In this document: one piece after another, positions 36,170-44,829 of the stretch
Layout: each line of letters opens with the position of its first letter
How positions within the stretch are numbered: position 1 is the first letter of the stretch
From: Planctomycetota bacterium
Lineage (GTDB): Bacteria; Planctomycetota; Phycisphaerae; Phycisphaerales; UBA1924
Direction of reading: 5' to 3'
DNA length: 64,000 bases
NCBI GenBank assembly: GCA_014584315.1
Contig: JACTNA010000033.1
Coordinates: 30,598 to 94,597 of the forward strand
Notes under the pieces: generated by a model
The model's input: the letters and a program-made list of their open reading frames with translations, nothing else
What the model was told of the DNA's origin: nothing
Database searches by the model: none
Program-made: the position numbers and the translations under genes

Positions 36170-39100
36170 ATGGGCCTGCGGTTCGAGAGTCCGCTCTGGC
36201 TGCTCGCGGTGCTGGCCGCGCTCCCGCTCGCCTGGATCGGCCTGCGCTGGTTCGCCGCGATGAGCCGCGTGCGCCGGTGGTCGGCGGTCGTCGCCCGGAC
36301 GCTCCTCACGCTCCTGCTCGCCGCGCTGCTCGCGGGCGCGGCGGGAACGCGCCCGGCGGATCGTCTCGCTGTTGTTTTCGTGGTGGACGTCTCCGGCTCG
36401 GTCCGCCGCTACGCCGACGCCGCGGGCGGTCCGCCGCTCGTCGAGCGCGTGCGCTCGGCGATCGACCGGCTCGCCGCTGGTCGCGGGCCGGACGACCTGC
36501 TCGGCGTCGTCGTGTTCGACGGGTCGGCGGCGGCGGTCGCCCTGCCGACCCGCGCCGATGTCACGGGCCGTTCGCTGGACGTTCGCCTGCGGGAAGGCAC
36601 GGACATCGCCTCCGCCCTGCGCTTCGCCGCGTCGCTCATCCCGCCCGACGCCGCCGGGCGGCTCGTGCTCGTCAGCGACGGCGTCGAGACGTCGGGCAGC
36701 GCCCTGGCCGCGGCGCAGGAACTCGCGGCACGCTACGCCTCCGCGCGCGGCGGGCGCGGATCGCTCCCCGTCGACGCCGTGCCGGTCGAGTACGAGGTCC
36801 GCGGCGAGGTCGTGGTCGAGCACGTCGACGCCCCCCCCGCCGCCGCCGCCGAGTCCGCCGTCACCCTGCGGGTCGTGCTCGCCGCCACGGACCCGGCCCG
36901 CGGCACGCTGCACCTGCTCCGCGACGGCGAGCCGGTGGACCTCGGCGCGGGCGTCGGCGCGGGCCGATCGCTGGCGCTCGCGCCGGGACGACACGTCGAA
37001 CTCGTGCGCGTCACGCTCCCGCCCGCGCGTGTGCACCGCTTCGAGGCCGTCTGGGAACCTGAGACCGCCGAGGGCCAGAACGGCACGACGGTCGCGCTCG
37101 GCGACTCGATCCAGGAGAACAACCGCGCCGAGGCGTTCACCGTCACCCCCGGACGCGGCTCGGTGCTGCTCCTCGACGGCGTCTCCGACGGACGCCCCGG
37201 CGAGGCAGGCTCGACGCTCGCTCGCACGCTGGAGCAGGCGGGCATCGGCGTCACCGTCCTCCCCCCCCCTGCCGCCCCCACGGACCCGCTCTCCCTCCAG
37301 CTCTACGACCTCGTCATCCTTCAGAACGTGCCCGCGGACGCGCTCGACCCGACGGCGCAGCACGCGCTGGCGGCGCACGTGCGCGATCTCGGCGCGGGGC
37401 TGGTCATGATCGGCGGGCCGGACTCCTTCGGCGCGGGCGGGTGGAAAGGCTCGCCCATCGAGCCGATCCTGCCCGTCAGCCTCGACCTGCCCGAGAGCCT
37501 CATCGTCCCCTCCGCCGCCATCGTGCTCGTCATCGACAACTCAGGCTCGATGGGGCGCGGCGTCTTCGGGTCCTCGCGCTCGCAGCAGCAGATCGCCAAC
37601 GAGGCCGCCGCCCACGCCGTCACCATCCTCGACCGCGCGGACCTCGTCGGCGTCATCGCGTTCAGCAACTCGCCGCGCGTCGTTCACCCACTTTCGCCCA
37701 ACGACGACCCCCCGACGCTCGCCGCCCGCATCCGCGGCATCAGCCCCGGCGGCGGCACCAACCTGCTCCCCGCCCTCGACGAGGCCGCGCGCCAACTCGA
37801 AGCCGCGAGGGCCGAGGTGCGTCACGTCATCGTCCTCTCCGACGGCGTCTCGATGAACGCGGAGATGCTCCCAGGCGCGGCCGCCGACCTCTTCGACCGC
37901 GGCATCCGCGTCTCCACCATCAGCGTCGGCCAGGCCGCCGATGCCGCCACCATGGGCGCGATCGCCGAGCAGGGCGGCGGTCAGCACCACTACGTCGTCA
38001 ACCCCAACGCCCTCCCGAGCATCTTCGTCAAGACCGTCCGCCTCGTCCGATCGCCGATGATCCGCGAGGCCCCGTTCCGTCCGGTCGTCACGCCGAGCGG
38101 CTCGCCCATGACCGAGGGCCTCGACACCCCCCCCCTGCTGGGCGGGCTGGTGCTCACCCAGGCGCGCACCGAGCCGACCATCGTCAACGCCATGCTCACG
38201 CCCGACGGCGAGCCGGTGCTGGCCCACTGGAACGCCGGGCTGGGTCAGGTCGCCGCCTTCACGTCCGATGCGCACCGCTGGGCCGCGCGCTGGCTCGACT
38301 GGCCCGGCTACGCCCGCATGTGGACGCAGATCGTCCGCACCCTCTCGCGCCCCGCGACCTCGCACGGCTACGACCTGACGACGCAGGCGACCGACGGACG
38401 GCTCCGCGTCCGACTCGAGGCCGCCGACGACGCGGGCGCGCCGCTCGACGCGCTCGCCGTCGAGACGACGGTCTACGGACCGGGCGCGGAGCCGACGACC
38501 ATCCGCCTCGACCAGACCGGGCCGGGCGTGTACGAAGGGTCGGTCGAAGCGAGCCGGACGGGCGCGTACGTCGCGGTTGTCAAGCCACGACAGGCCGGCA
38601 GGCCGCTGCCGCCCGCGATCGGCGGCGCGACCGTCGCCGCCGGCGAGGAGTACCGCTCGCTGCGCTCCAACGCCGCGCTGCTCCGCGAGGTCGCGTCGAT
38701 CACCGGCGGGCGAACGCTGCCGCTGGATGCGCTCGACGCCCCGACGGCCTTCGACCGGGCCGCCGCCCCGCCCCGGTTGGCGAGCGCGCCCCTCTGGCGC
38801 CACCTGCTGATGGCCGCGATCGTCGTGCTCATGCTGGACGTCGGCACGCGACGCATCGCCTGGGACCGCTTCGTCTCGCGCGAGTTCGGCGTCGAGCTCC
38901 GCAAGGCCGCGGCCGAGGCGCTCGCCGAGCGCGGCGAGGAGGCTAGCCGCACACTCGCGGGCCTGCGCGGCGCGCGCGAGACGGCCCGCGAAGAGCCGTC
39001 GGCGGGCGCGCTGGGCGACGAAGCCGCGCGGCGCGTCGCGGACGAGGCCGCACGACGCCGCGTGCGCGACCGCGAGGAGGCGCTCCGCGCCATCCGCGAG

Positions 39101-39259
39101 CAGCGCACCCGCACCGCCCGGCAGCCGAACGCCGACGCGCCCCAAGCCCCAGGCCCCAAGCCCCAGGCCGACGACACGCCCCCCCCCTCGGGCGGCCTGC
39201 TCGAGGCCAAGCGCCGCGCCCGCGAGCGCATCGAGCGCCAGCAGGAGAGCGACGAATGA
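36170..39259 (+). CDS. Membrane-anchored double-VWA protein with glutamine amidotransferase-like insert
   Basis: A 1029-residue protein. After two N-terminal membrane segments comes a first VWA domain with MIDAS DxSxS at Asp73 (FVVDVSGSVRR). A central region near residue 410 (GLVMIGGPDSFGAGGW) resembles the GATase1-like fold of BatA-type proteins. A second VWA domain has MIDAS DNSGS at Asp456 and VRHVIVLSDGVSMNAEM. A membrane segment near 880 and a charged tail end the protein. Such proteins work with MoxR ATPases in aerotolerance or complex assembly in other bacteria, but no moxR gene is visible here. It forms an operon with its two neighbours. Confidence 0.85.
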   Translation: MGLRFESPLWLLAVLAALPLAWIGLRWFAAMSRVRRWSAVVARTLLTLLLAALLAGAAGTRPADRLAVVFVVDVSGSVRRYADAAGGPPLVERVRSAIDRLAAGRGPDDLLGVVVFDGSAAAVALPTRADVTGRSLDVRLREGTDIASALRFAASLIPPDAAGRLVLVSDGVETSGSALAAAQELAARYASARGGRGSLPVDAVPVEYEVRGEVVVEHVDAPPAAAAESAVTLRVVLAATDPARGTLHLLRDGEPVDLGAGVGAGRSLALAPGRHVELVRVTLPPARVHRFEAVWEPETAEGQNGTTVALGDSIQENNRAEAFTVTPGRGSVLLLDGVSDGRPGEAGSTLARTLEQAGIGVTVLPPPAAPTDPLSLQLYDLVILQNVPADALDPTAQHALAAHVRDLGAGLVMIGGPDSFGAGGWKGSPIEPILPVSLDLPESLIVPSAAIVLVIDNSGSMGRGVFGSSRSQQQIANEAAAHAVTILDRADLVGVIAFSNSPRVVHPLSPNDDPPTLAARIRGISPGGGTNLLPALDEAARQLEAARAEVRHVIVLSDGVSMNAEMLPGAAADLFDRGIRVSTISVGQAADAATMGAIAEQGGGQHHYVVNPNALPSIFVKTVRLVRSPMIREAPFRPVVTPSGSPMTEGLDTPPLLGGLVLTQARTEPTIVNAMLTPDGEPVLAHWNAGLGQVAAFTSDAHRWAARWLDWPGYARMWTQIVRTLSRPATSHGYDLTTQATDGRLRVRLEAADDAGAPLDALAVETTVYGPGAEPTTIRLDQTGPGVYEGSVEASRTGAYVAVVKPRQAGRPLPPAIGGATVAAGEEYRSLRSNAALLREVASITGGRTLPLDALDAPTAFDRAAAPPRLASAPLWRHLLMAAIVVLMLDVGTRRIAWDRFVSREFGVELRKAAAEALAERGEEASRTLAGLRGARETAREEPSAGALGDEAARRVADEAARRRVRDREEALRAIREQRTRTARQPNADAPQAPGPKPQADDTPPPSGGLLEAKRRARERIERQQESDE

Positions 39260-40041
39260 CGCCACAAGAGCCGCTGCACGAGATGCGACCGACGACGCGG
39301 TTCACCGACCGCGCGGGCGACTACGCGAAGTACCGCCCGACCTACCCCGCGCAAGCCATCGACGCGATCCTCGACGGCCTCGATCCCCGGGGCGGGACCT
39401 CGCAGCCCCCGATCGTGGCCGCGGACGTCGGCGCGGGCACCGGCATCTCCGCGCGTCTGCTCGCCGAGCGCGGCCTGCACGTGATCGCCGTCGAGCCGAA
39501 CGACGCGATGCGCGCCGCGGCAGAGCCGCACGCGCTGATCGAGTGGCGAGCGGGAACGGCGGAGGCCACAGGTCTTGACGACGCTTCGGTTGACCTGGTC
39601 CTGTGCGCGCAGTCCTACCACTGGTTCGAGCCTGCCGCCGCCTGCCGCGAGTTCGCCCGCATCCTCCGCCCCGGCGGGCGTCTCGCCCTCGTCTGGAACG
39701 ACGGCGACGAGACCGACCCCGTCGCCCGCGGCTACTACGACCTCGTCCGTGAAGCCAGCGACGGCGCAGGCCCGACGAGCCACCAGGCCGCCGCGAAGAA
39801 CCCGACGTTCGCCCTCCCCTTCGACCCCGCCCGCGTGCGCCGGCTCCGCTTCCGCAACGAGCAACGCCTCGACGAAGCGTCGCTCATCGGCCGCGCCATG
39901 AGCGCGTCCTACGTCCCCAAGTCCGGCCCGCGCGCCGACCGGCTCATCGAGGGCCTCCGCGCCCTGCACGCCCGCCACGCGGGCGCCGACGGGCGTGTCG
40001 CGCTCGTGTACGAGGTGCTTGTCTACCTCTGCGAGCCGTAG
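39256..40041 (+). CDS. Class I SAM-dependent methyltransferase
   Basis: A 261-residue Rossmann-fold enzyme. The N-terminal FTDRAGDYAKYRPTYP motif and SAM-binding VAADVGAGTGISARLLAERG identify the Methyltransf_11-like group, followed by VEPNDAMR, SVDLVLCAQSYHWFEP and ILRPGGRLALVWND. The YHWF motif is typical of the small-molecule branch related to trans-aconitate and ubiquinone methyltransferases. Its ATG overlaps the stop of the VWA gene by 4 bp. The substrate is unknown. Confidence 0.88.
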   Translation: MTPQEPLHEMRPTTRFTDRAGDYAKYRPTYPAQAIDAILDGLDPRGGTSQPPIVAADVGAGTGISARLLAERGLHVIAVEPNDAMRAAAEPHALIEWRAGTAEATGLDDASVDLVLCAQSYHWFEPAAACREFARILRPGGRLALVWNDGDETDPVARGYYDLVREASDGAGPTSHQAAAKNPTFALPFDPARVRRLRFRNEQRLDEASLIGRAMSASYVPKSGPRADRLIEGLRALHARHAGADGRVALVYEVLVYLCEP

Positions 40042-40050
40042 CCGGACCGC

Positions 40051-41733
40051 TCACGCGATCAGATCGCCGTGCAGGCTCAGCCGGTCCGCTTCCGTGATCC
40101 GCACGCGCACCATCTCCCCCGTCAGCCGCGCCGCGGCCTCGCGCGAGGCCTCGAAGAACACGATCAGGTCCCCGTCCGTCCGCCCGGAGAGTTGGACGCT
40201 CGCCGAGCCATTGATCTCGGCGATCGCCGTCGGCGCGTGGCCCGGGTCGAGGTCGCCCGCCGGGTCGCGCCCCCCCACCGTCAGCGTGACCGCCCCGCCG
40301 GCCTTGCGGATCTGCCCGGTGGTCATGCCCTCGCGTTTCAACTGCTGCTTGCTCGGCCCCTCGACGAAGACCTCGACCTCGCGCCCCACCTGCTCGCGGG
40401 CGATCGCGTCCGAGATCTCCGCCTGCACCGCGAGCAGTTCGTTGTTGCGCCGCCGCTTCACCGCCTCGGGCACGTCGTCCGCGATGCGCTCGAACGCCAC
40501 CGTGCCCGGGCGCGGCGAGTACTTGAAGATGAAGCAGTTCTTGTACCGCGCCCGGCGCAGCAGCCCGACCGTCGCCTCGAAGTCCTCGTCCGTCTCGGTC
40601 GGGAAGCCGACGATGACGTCGCCCGACACCATGAGCGGTCGGCCGATCTCAGGCTGGTCCAGGGAGGCGCGCGCACGCTCCAGGAACTCCTCGTACTCCC
40701 GGACGGTGTAGCCGCGGTTCATCTTCGCCAGCAGGCGGTCGGACCCGCTCTGCGCCGGCACGTGCAGGTAGCGGCAGATCCGCGGGTGATCGCGCATCGC
40801 CTCGAGCACGTCGTTGCCGAAGTCGCGCGGGTAACTGGTGACGAACCGCAGCCGACGGATCGCCGGGACCTCATCGTGGATGCGCGCCAGCAGGTCGGCG
40901 AACGTCGTCACACGCTCGCCCGCGAACGGGTCGCGGTCGTGCCCGCCCCGGTAACTGCGCCCCTTCTGCGGCTGCGTGACGCCGCCGACCGTCACCGCCG
41001 CGCCGTGCTCGAAGCGGTAGTGGTTCACCGTCTGCCCCAGCAGCGTCACCTCGACCACGCCCGCGTCGCCCAGGCGTTTGCACTCGTCCACCACGTGGTC
41101 CGGCGGGCGGTGGACCTCCGCCCCGCGCGTGAACGGCACCACGCAGTACGTGCAGAACTTGTTGCACCCGCGCGTGATGCGCACGTACGCCGACCGGCGG
41201 CTCGCCCCCGACGCGGGATCGACCGGCGACACCGCTCGCGACAGGTCGAGCAGTTCGAGGTTGTCCTCGGCCGCGGCGAGCGTCGCGCTGCGCCGGCTCG
41301 CGTTGCCCTGGAGCGCAACCTGCCGCGCCGAGGTTCGCGCGCCGGCGTCCTCGCCGTGCAGGCTCTCCCTCGTGCGCACGGCGTTGTCCAGCAGCGCGGG
41401 CAGTTTGTCCAGTTCGCCCGGCCCGCACATCACGTCCACGACGGGCATGCGCCGCATCAGGTCCTCGCCGTCGCGCTCCGCCATGCACCCGAGCACGCCG
41501 ACGACGAGCGACGGATCGCGCCGCTTGCGCGCCGACATCTCACCCAGGCGGCTCCAGACCTTCTGCTCGGCGTGCTCGCGCACCGAGCAGGTGTTGTAGA
41601 GCACGACGTCCGCCCGATCCGGCTCCCCGGTGAACGCGTACCCCAGGCGCGCCAGCTCCCCCGCCACCAGTCCCGAGTCCAACTCGTTCATCTGGCAGCC
41701 GAAGGTCTCGAGATAGACGGTCCGCCCGGGCAT
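40051..41733 (-). CDS. miaB: tRNA (N6-isopentenyladenosine(37)-C2)-methylthiotransferase MiaB
   Basis: A 560-residue radical SAM enzyme that adds a methylthio group to i6A37 of tRNAs reading UNN codons. The UPF0004 domain begins VYLETFGCQMNELDSG, with further cluster cysteines in NTCSVREHAEQK and VLGCMAER. The radical SAM motif is RGCNKFCTYCVVPFTRG. A TRAM domain forms the C-terminus. It is about 100 residues longer than most MiaB proteins owing to insertions near residues 110-165 and 230-265. A TAGACT box lies 9 nt upstream. It converges with the methyltransferase gene. Confidence 0.95.
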   Translation of the reverse strand: MPGRTVYLETFGCQMNELDSGLVAGELARLGYAFTGEPDRADVVLYNTCSVREHAEQKVWSRLGEMSARKRRDPSLVVGVLGCMAERDGEDLMRRMPVVDVMCGPGELDKLPALLDNAVRTRESLHGEDAGARTSARQVALQGNASRRSATLAAAEDNLELLDLSRAVSPVDPASGASRRSAYVRITRGCNKFCTYCVVPFTRGAEVHRPPDHVVDECKRLGDAGVVEVTLLGQTVNHYRFEHGAAVTVGGVTQPQKGRSYRGGHDRDPFAGERVTTFADLLARIHDEVPAIRRLRFVTSYPRDFGNDVLEAMRDHPRICRYLHVPAQSGSDRLLAKMNRGYTVREYEEFLERARASLDQPEIGRPLMVSGDVIVGFPTETDEDFEATVGLLRRARYKNCFIFKYSPRPGTVAFERIADDVPEAVKRRRNNELLAVQAEISDAIAREQVGREVEVFVEGPSKQQLKREGMTTGQIRKAGGAVTLTVGGRDPAGDLDPGHAPTAIAEINGSASVQLSGRTDGDLIVFFEASREAAARLTGEMVRVRITEADRLSLHGDLIA

Positions 41734-41742
41734 CGCGGGGGA

Positions 41743-41748
41743 AGTCTA
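41743..41748 (-). promoter_or_regulatory. -10 element for miaB
   Basis: TAGACT on the minus strand ends 9 nt before the ATG at 41733. Confidence 0.4.
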
Positions 41749-41855
41749 GTCGCCGCCTCCCGGGCCGATGCCCGAGTGCGCCGGGCGGGGTCTCGCGAGC
41801 CTCTCCTCTCGCAAGCGCCCCGCCCGGGCATCGGTCGGTCCGAAGGCCGGCGAGA

Positions 41856-42437
41856 TCAGCGTCGGCGGCGCGCAGCGCAGACGCCGCCCAGCACAAGCAG
41901 CGCGCCCGCCCCCGGCGCCGGCACGTTCGTGAACGCGGCCGTGTAGTCGCCGCTCACGCCGTAGCCCGTCGTGCCCTTGTCGATGAGGCGGAAGGTGGCG
42001 TGCCACTCGGACTGCGTCGGATCGAACGCGGCGTCGTCGGAGTCGATGTGCCAGAACGGGTGCACGTCGAACTCGTGCCCGCCGAGCGCGAACGAATCGC
42101 CCGGCGACATGAGGTTGAAGAACGGGTCGTAGACCTTGAAGGCAGGATCGACGGCGACGAGGACGAACCACACGTCCGCCCCCACGCCGAGCATGTAGAA
42201 GTCCTCGTCCGGCTCGTCCTCGTCGAGCGAGACGAAGCCGGGGTCGTCGCCGAACCAGCCGACGATGCCGCCCGAGTTGAACGGCGGCAGGTAGAACGCC
42301 TCGTCAAGGTCGGCCTCGATCATCAGCACGCCGAGGCCGCCGACACCGACGACGAAGTCGCCGTCGTGCGGATCGGCCGAAGCGCCGCACGCGAGGCCGG
42401 CGACCGCGAGAACACCAGTCATCATCCGGGTACGCAT
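41856..42437 (-). CDS. Exported protein with PEP-CTERM-like sorting tail
   Basis: A 193-residue secreted protein with a signal peptide (MRTRMMTGVLAVAGLACGASA). The body is acidic and beta-rich. The tail VPAPGAGALLVLGGVCAARR consists of a Pro-Ala-Pro variant of the PEP motif, a hydrophobic helix and a run of Arg, the tripartite layout of exosortase-sorted proteins. AGGAG lies 8 nt upstream of the ATG. The function of the mature part is unknown. A second exported protein gene lies upstream. Confidence 0.75.
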   Translation of the reverse strand: MRTRMMTGVLAVAGLACGASADPHDGDFVVGVGGLGVLMIEADLDEAFYLPPFNSGGIVGWFGDDPGFVSLDEDEPDEDFYMLGVGADVWFVLVAVDPAFKVYDPFFNLMSPGDSFALGGHEFDVHPFWHIDSDDAAFDPTQSEWHATFRLIDKGTTGYGVSGDYTAAFTNVPAPGAGALLVLGGVCAARRRR

Positions 42438-42512
42438 GGGGAACTCTCCTTTTCTCCCGCTCCAGCGGAGCGATCGTGGAAACGAACGAACACAAGGAGG
42501 GGGCCGAACCGA

Positions 42513-43286
42513 TCAGCACCCCGCGACAAAAGCGTTGAGGAACGCGACGAAGTCCAGCGTGTTGACGCTCGTGTCGCCGTTGAAGTCCGCCGCGGCGTCG
42601 CCCGCGACGAAGGCGTTGAGGAACGCGACGAAGTCCAGCGTGTTGACGCTCGTGTCGCCGTTGAAGTCGGCGGGGCACCCCGAGCCGCACGACGACACGA
42701 AGTCCAAGGCCCAGGCCGCGGCCTGCTGGAACTCAGCCGCGTCGAGGTCCTTGTTGAAGACGAGCCAGAACGGCTCGCTCGGCCCGACCGCCGGGTGCGT
42801 GGACCACAACTCCAGTTCGAGCAGGTACGCGCCCGGCGAAGCGGGCGCGGTCAGGCGGAACGTGTAGTGATAGTGGAACGACCCGTTGGAACTCGCCGCG
42901 AGCGTGAAGCCCTGCACCGGCGTGTCGGTCGGCGGCGACTCGACCGGCCCCAGCGGACCCCACGACATCGCGATCCGCTCCGGCGGGATCGTCGAGAAGT
43001 TCACGCCATCCCATCTGCGCACCGCCCGCCGGATCGTGAACCCGATCTCGGCGTTCGCGGGGAACGTCCCCGCGAGGCTGTCGAAGCCGGGGTTGTTGGT
43101 CTGGTTCGTGCCGCCGAACGCCCCCGTGAACAGGCACCACGGCTCGGTCGCCACGCCGTCGTAGGCGTTCGTGACGATGCGACCGTCCGTGACCGTCAGC
43201 ACGATGTCCCCGCTGTGCGGCTGCGCCGCCGCGGCGCACGCCATGAGCGAGATCGTCAGCCACCAGACCGAACGAAAGCACTGCAT
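42513..43286 (-). CDS. Exported protein with two dockerin-like C-terminal repeats
   Basis: A 257-residue protein with a signal peptide (MQCFRSVWWLTISLMACAAA) and a beta-rich domain of unknown role. Two copies of a dockerin-like calcium-binding motif end the protein, each ADFNGDTSVNTLDFVAFLNA followed by FVAG. The repeats have a 27-residue period and are nearly identical. The single-copy form of this motif is common at the C-termini of Phycisphaerae exported proteins. AAGGAG lies 6 nt upstream of the ATG. Confidence 0.8.
   Translation of the reverse strand: MQCFRSVWWLTISLMACAAAAQPHSGDIVLTVTDGRIVTNAYDGVATEPWCLFTGAFGGTNQTNNPGFDSLAGTFPANAEIGFTIRRAVRRWDGVNFSTIPPERIAMSWGPLGPVESPPTDTPVQGFTLAASSNGSFHYHYTFRLTAPASPGAYLLELELWSTHPAVGPSEPFWLVFNKDLDAAEFQQAAAWALDFVSSCGSGCPADFNGDTSVNTLDFVAFLNAFVAGDAAADFNGDTSVNTLDFVAFLNAFVAGC
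42532..42668 (-). repeat. Tandem 81-bp duplication encoding dockerin-like motif
   Basis: A 56-bp stretch is identical at 42532-42587 and 42613-42668, an offset of 81 bp. The offset is a multiple of three, so the reading frame is kept. Identity at synonymous positions indicates a recent duplication or gene conversion. Confidence 0.9.
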
Positions 43287-43323
43287 GTCGGTCTCCTTTC
43301 ATGGTTGGAAGTCAGTTCTGTCT

Positions 43324-44154
43324 TCACTTGGCCACCGGCGGGAAGAAGCGGTTGTCGTAGTAGTCCGTGTACACACGGTCGAAGCGGAGCGTCTCCGCGT
43401 GCCCGTCGAGGTAGCCGTAGTTCGCCACCGCGTCCCATGCGCCGTGGCGCCCGCCGTGCGCGTCCGATTCCATGTGCATCGCCGCGAGCCTGGGCCGGTC
43501 GGCCGGATCGACCCCCGTGCCGTCCCACTCGTAGACGTGCACGTGGTCGGTGCGCGCGTACTCCGGGTCGGCGTAGCGGCCCGTTCCTTCGGTCATCATC
43601 AGGAAGTGCACCGTCGCGTAGGGCCGCGGCACGCGCTCCATGCGGTCGAAGTGCGTGATTCGCCCCAGTTTCGGATCGACGTACGTCGGCCCCTTGGTCG
43701 TGAGGTAGTCGTTCAACCCGTAGCTCGTCCACCGGCAGACGTCGCCGGCTTCCGGATCGTTCGAGGGGTCGTCGTCCGCCAGCAGGCCGAGCAGGTGCGC
43801 GAGCGTGACGCCCTCGCACTCCCCGCCCTCGCTCGCGTGCCAGTGCGGGCTGCGGTCGCCCGGCGAGCGCACGACGGGCGAGCCGCCGTAGTAGGGCGCG
43901 AGCGTGCTGATCCACGAATCGCGCACCGAGCCTGAGGCCCCGCCGTGCGAGAGGGCCGCGTCGATGAAGCGGTCGTTGTTGTCGTTCATGTAGAGCGTGT
44001 GGGCCACCTCCAGTTGCCGGACATTGCTCAGGCAGACCGCCGCCCGCGCCGCCTGCCGGGCCTTGCCCAGCGCGGGAAGCAGCAGGCCGACGAGCAACGC
44101 GACGATCGCAATGACGACCAGCAGCTCGATGAGCGTGAATCCACGGCGGCCCAT
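43324..44154 (-). CDS. Type II secretion-like pseudopilin with prepilin cleavage signal
   Basis: A 276-residue protein starting [20 protein letters not shown], the prepilin leader cut between Gly and Phe by PilD-type peptidase. It is followed by [20 protein letters not shown], an assembly region typical of planctomycete pseudopilins, and a C-terminal [14 protein letters not shown] motif. The start at 44154 is chosen because GGGAGG lies about 6 nt upstream and gives the usual short leader; a frame from 44196 would give an atypically long one. Such proteins are numerous in planctomycetes. The mature protein presumably sits in a periplasmic pseudopilus or the outer envelope. Confidence 0.88.
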   Translation of the reverse strand: MGRRGFTLIELLVVIAIVALLVGLLLPALGKARQAARAAVCLSNVRQLEVAHTLYMNDNNDRFIDAALSHGGASGSVRDSWISTLAPYYGGSPVVRSPGDRSPHWHASEGGECEGVTLAHLLGLLADDDPSNDPEAGDVCRWTSYGLNDYLTTKGPTYVDPKLGRITHFDRMERVPRPYATVHFLMMTEGTGRYADPEYARTDHVHVYEWDGTGVDPADRPRLAAMHMESDAHGGRHGAWDAVANYGYLDGHAETLRFDRVYTDYYDNRFFPPVAK

Positions 44155-44291
44155 GGCCGACCTCCCGATCGCCCGCGCCGCGAACGCCCGGAGCACGACG
44201 GAGGTTCCCCGTCAGGCCCGTGCGCACGCCGCGCGGCGACGATCCGACTCGATGGCGAGTGATGATGCGAGAGTCCGACGCGCGCGGTGCA

Positions 44292-44717
44292 TCACGCCGT
44301 CGGCGGGCCGCGCGTCGGCGCGCTCGTCAACGACGGCGCGGGCGCGGGGAGCCTGTCGCCCACCGCGGTCCGGGCGGGCGACGCGGGAAGCAGCCCGATC
44401 ACGGCGGGAGCCGAGAACTCGGGAGAGCCGCCCGCCCGCGCCAGTTTCAGCGCGAGGCAGACGCGGCAGTCGTCGTGGTCGTCGGCCGGGCTCGGCCCAT
44501 CCTCCGGGGCCGTCGGCTCGTGCCCGTGGTGCCCGCCGTGCGAGCAGGCATGGGCCGAAGCCTCCCGGCCCGGACCGTGGGCCGCGTGCGAGTGCGCCGA
44601 CTGCACGATCGGCAGCGCGGCATAGAGCACGCACGCCAGCATCGCCACGAACGCGACCAACGACCCACCCCGGGGCGGGCGTCGGCGGCGTTCGACTGTG
44701 CTGCGGCGTGCGGCCAT
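44292..44717 (-). CDS. Small His-rich membrane protein (DUF2946-like)
   Basis: A 141-residue protein with one membrane segment (LVAFVAMLACVLYAALPIV), a His-rich stretch (SAHSHAAHGPGREASAHACS then HGGHHGHEP) and a DDHDDCRVCLALK motif containing CxxC. This pattern is typical of small putative metal-handling proteins labelled DUF2946. The ATG at 44717 is chosen over one at 44750 because GAGGGG lies 5 nt upstream. It is divergent from the histidine kinase gene. Confidence 0.65.
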   Translation of the reverse strand: MAARRSTVERRRRPPRGGSLVAFVAMLACVLYAALPIVQSAHSHAAHGPGREASAHACSHGGHHGHEPTAPEDGPSPADDHDDCRVCLALKLARAGGSPEFSAPAVIGLLPASPARTAVGDRLPAPAPSLTSAPTRGPPTA

Positions 44718-44816
44718 GGTCCCCTCGCACGCAAGTGTTGCCGAAGCCACCCCCCGGCGTCAAGCGGAATCCCCACGATGCGCGGCGATCGCGCCCGGGC
44801 GTCACCCCGGGTTCCC

Positions 44817-44822
44817 TACACT
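44817..44822 (+). promoter_or_regulatory. -10 element for the histidine kinase gene
   Basis: TACACT ends 7 nt before the ATG at 44830, the ideal distance for a transcript starting at the A of the ATG. Confidence 0.5.
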
Positions 44823-44829
44823 GGCGAGA

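Noticed and set aside
42532..42668. CRISPR-like repeat pair
   Set aside because: There are only two copies, inside a coding frame, with a 25-bp interval that is itself related; it is a protein motif duplication.
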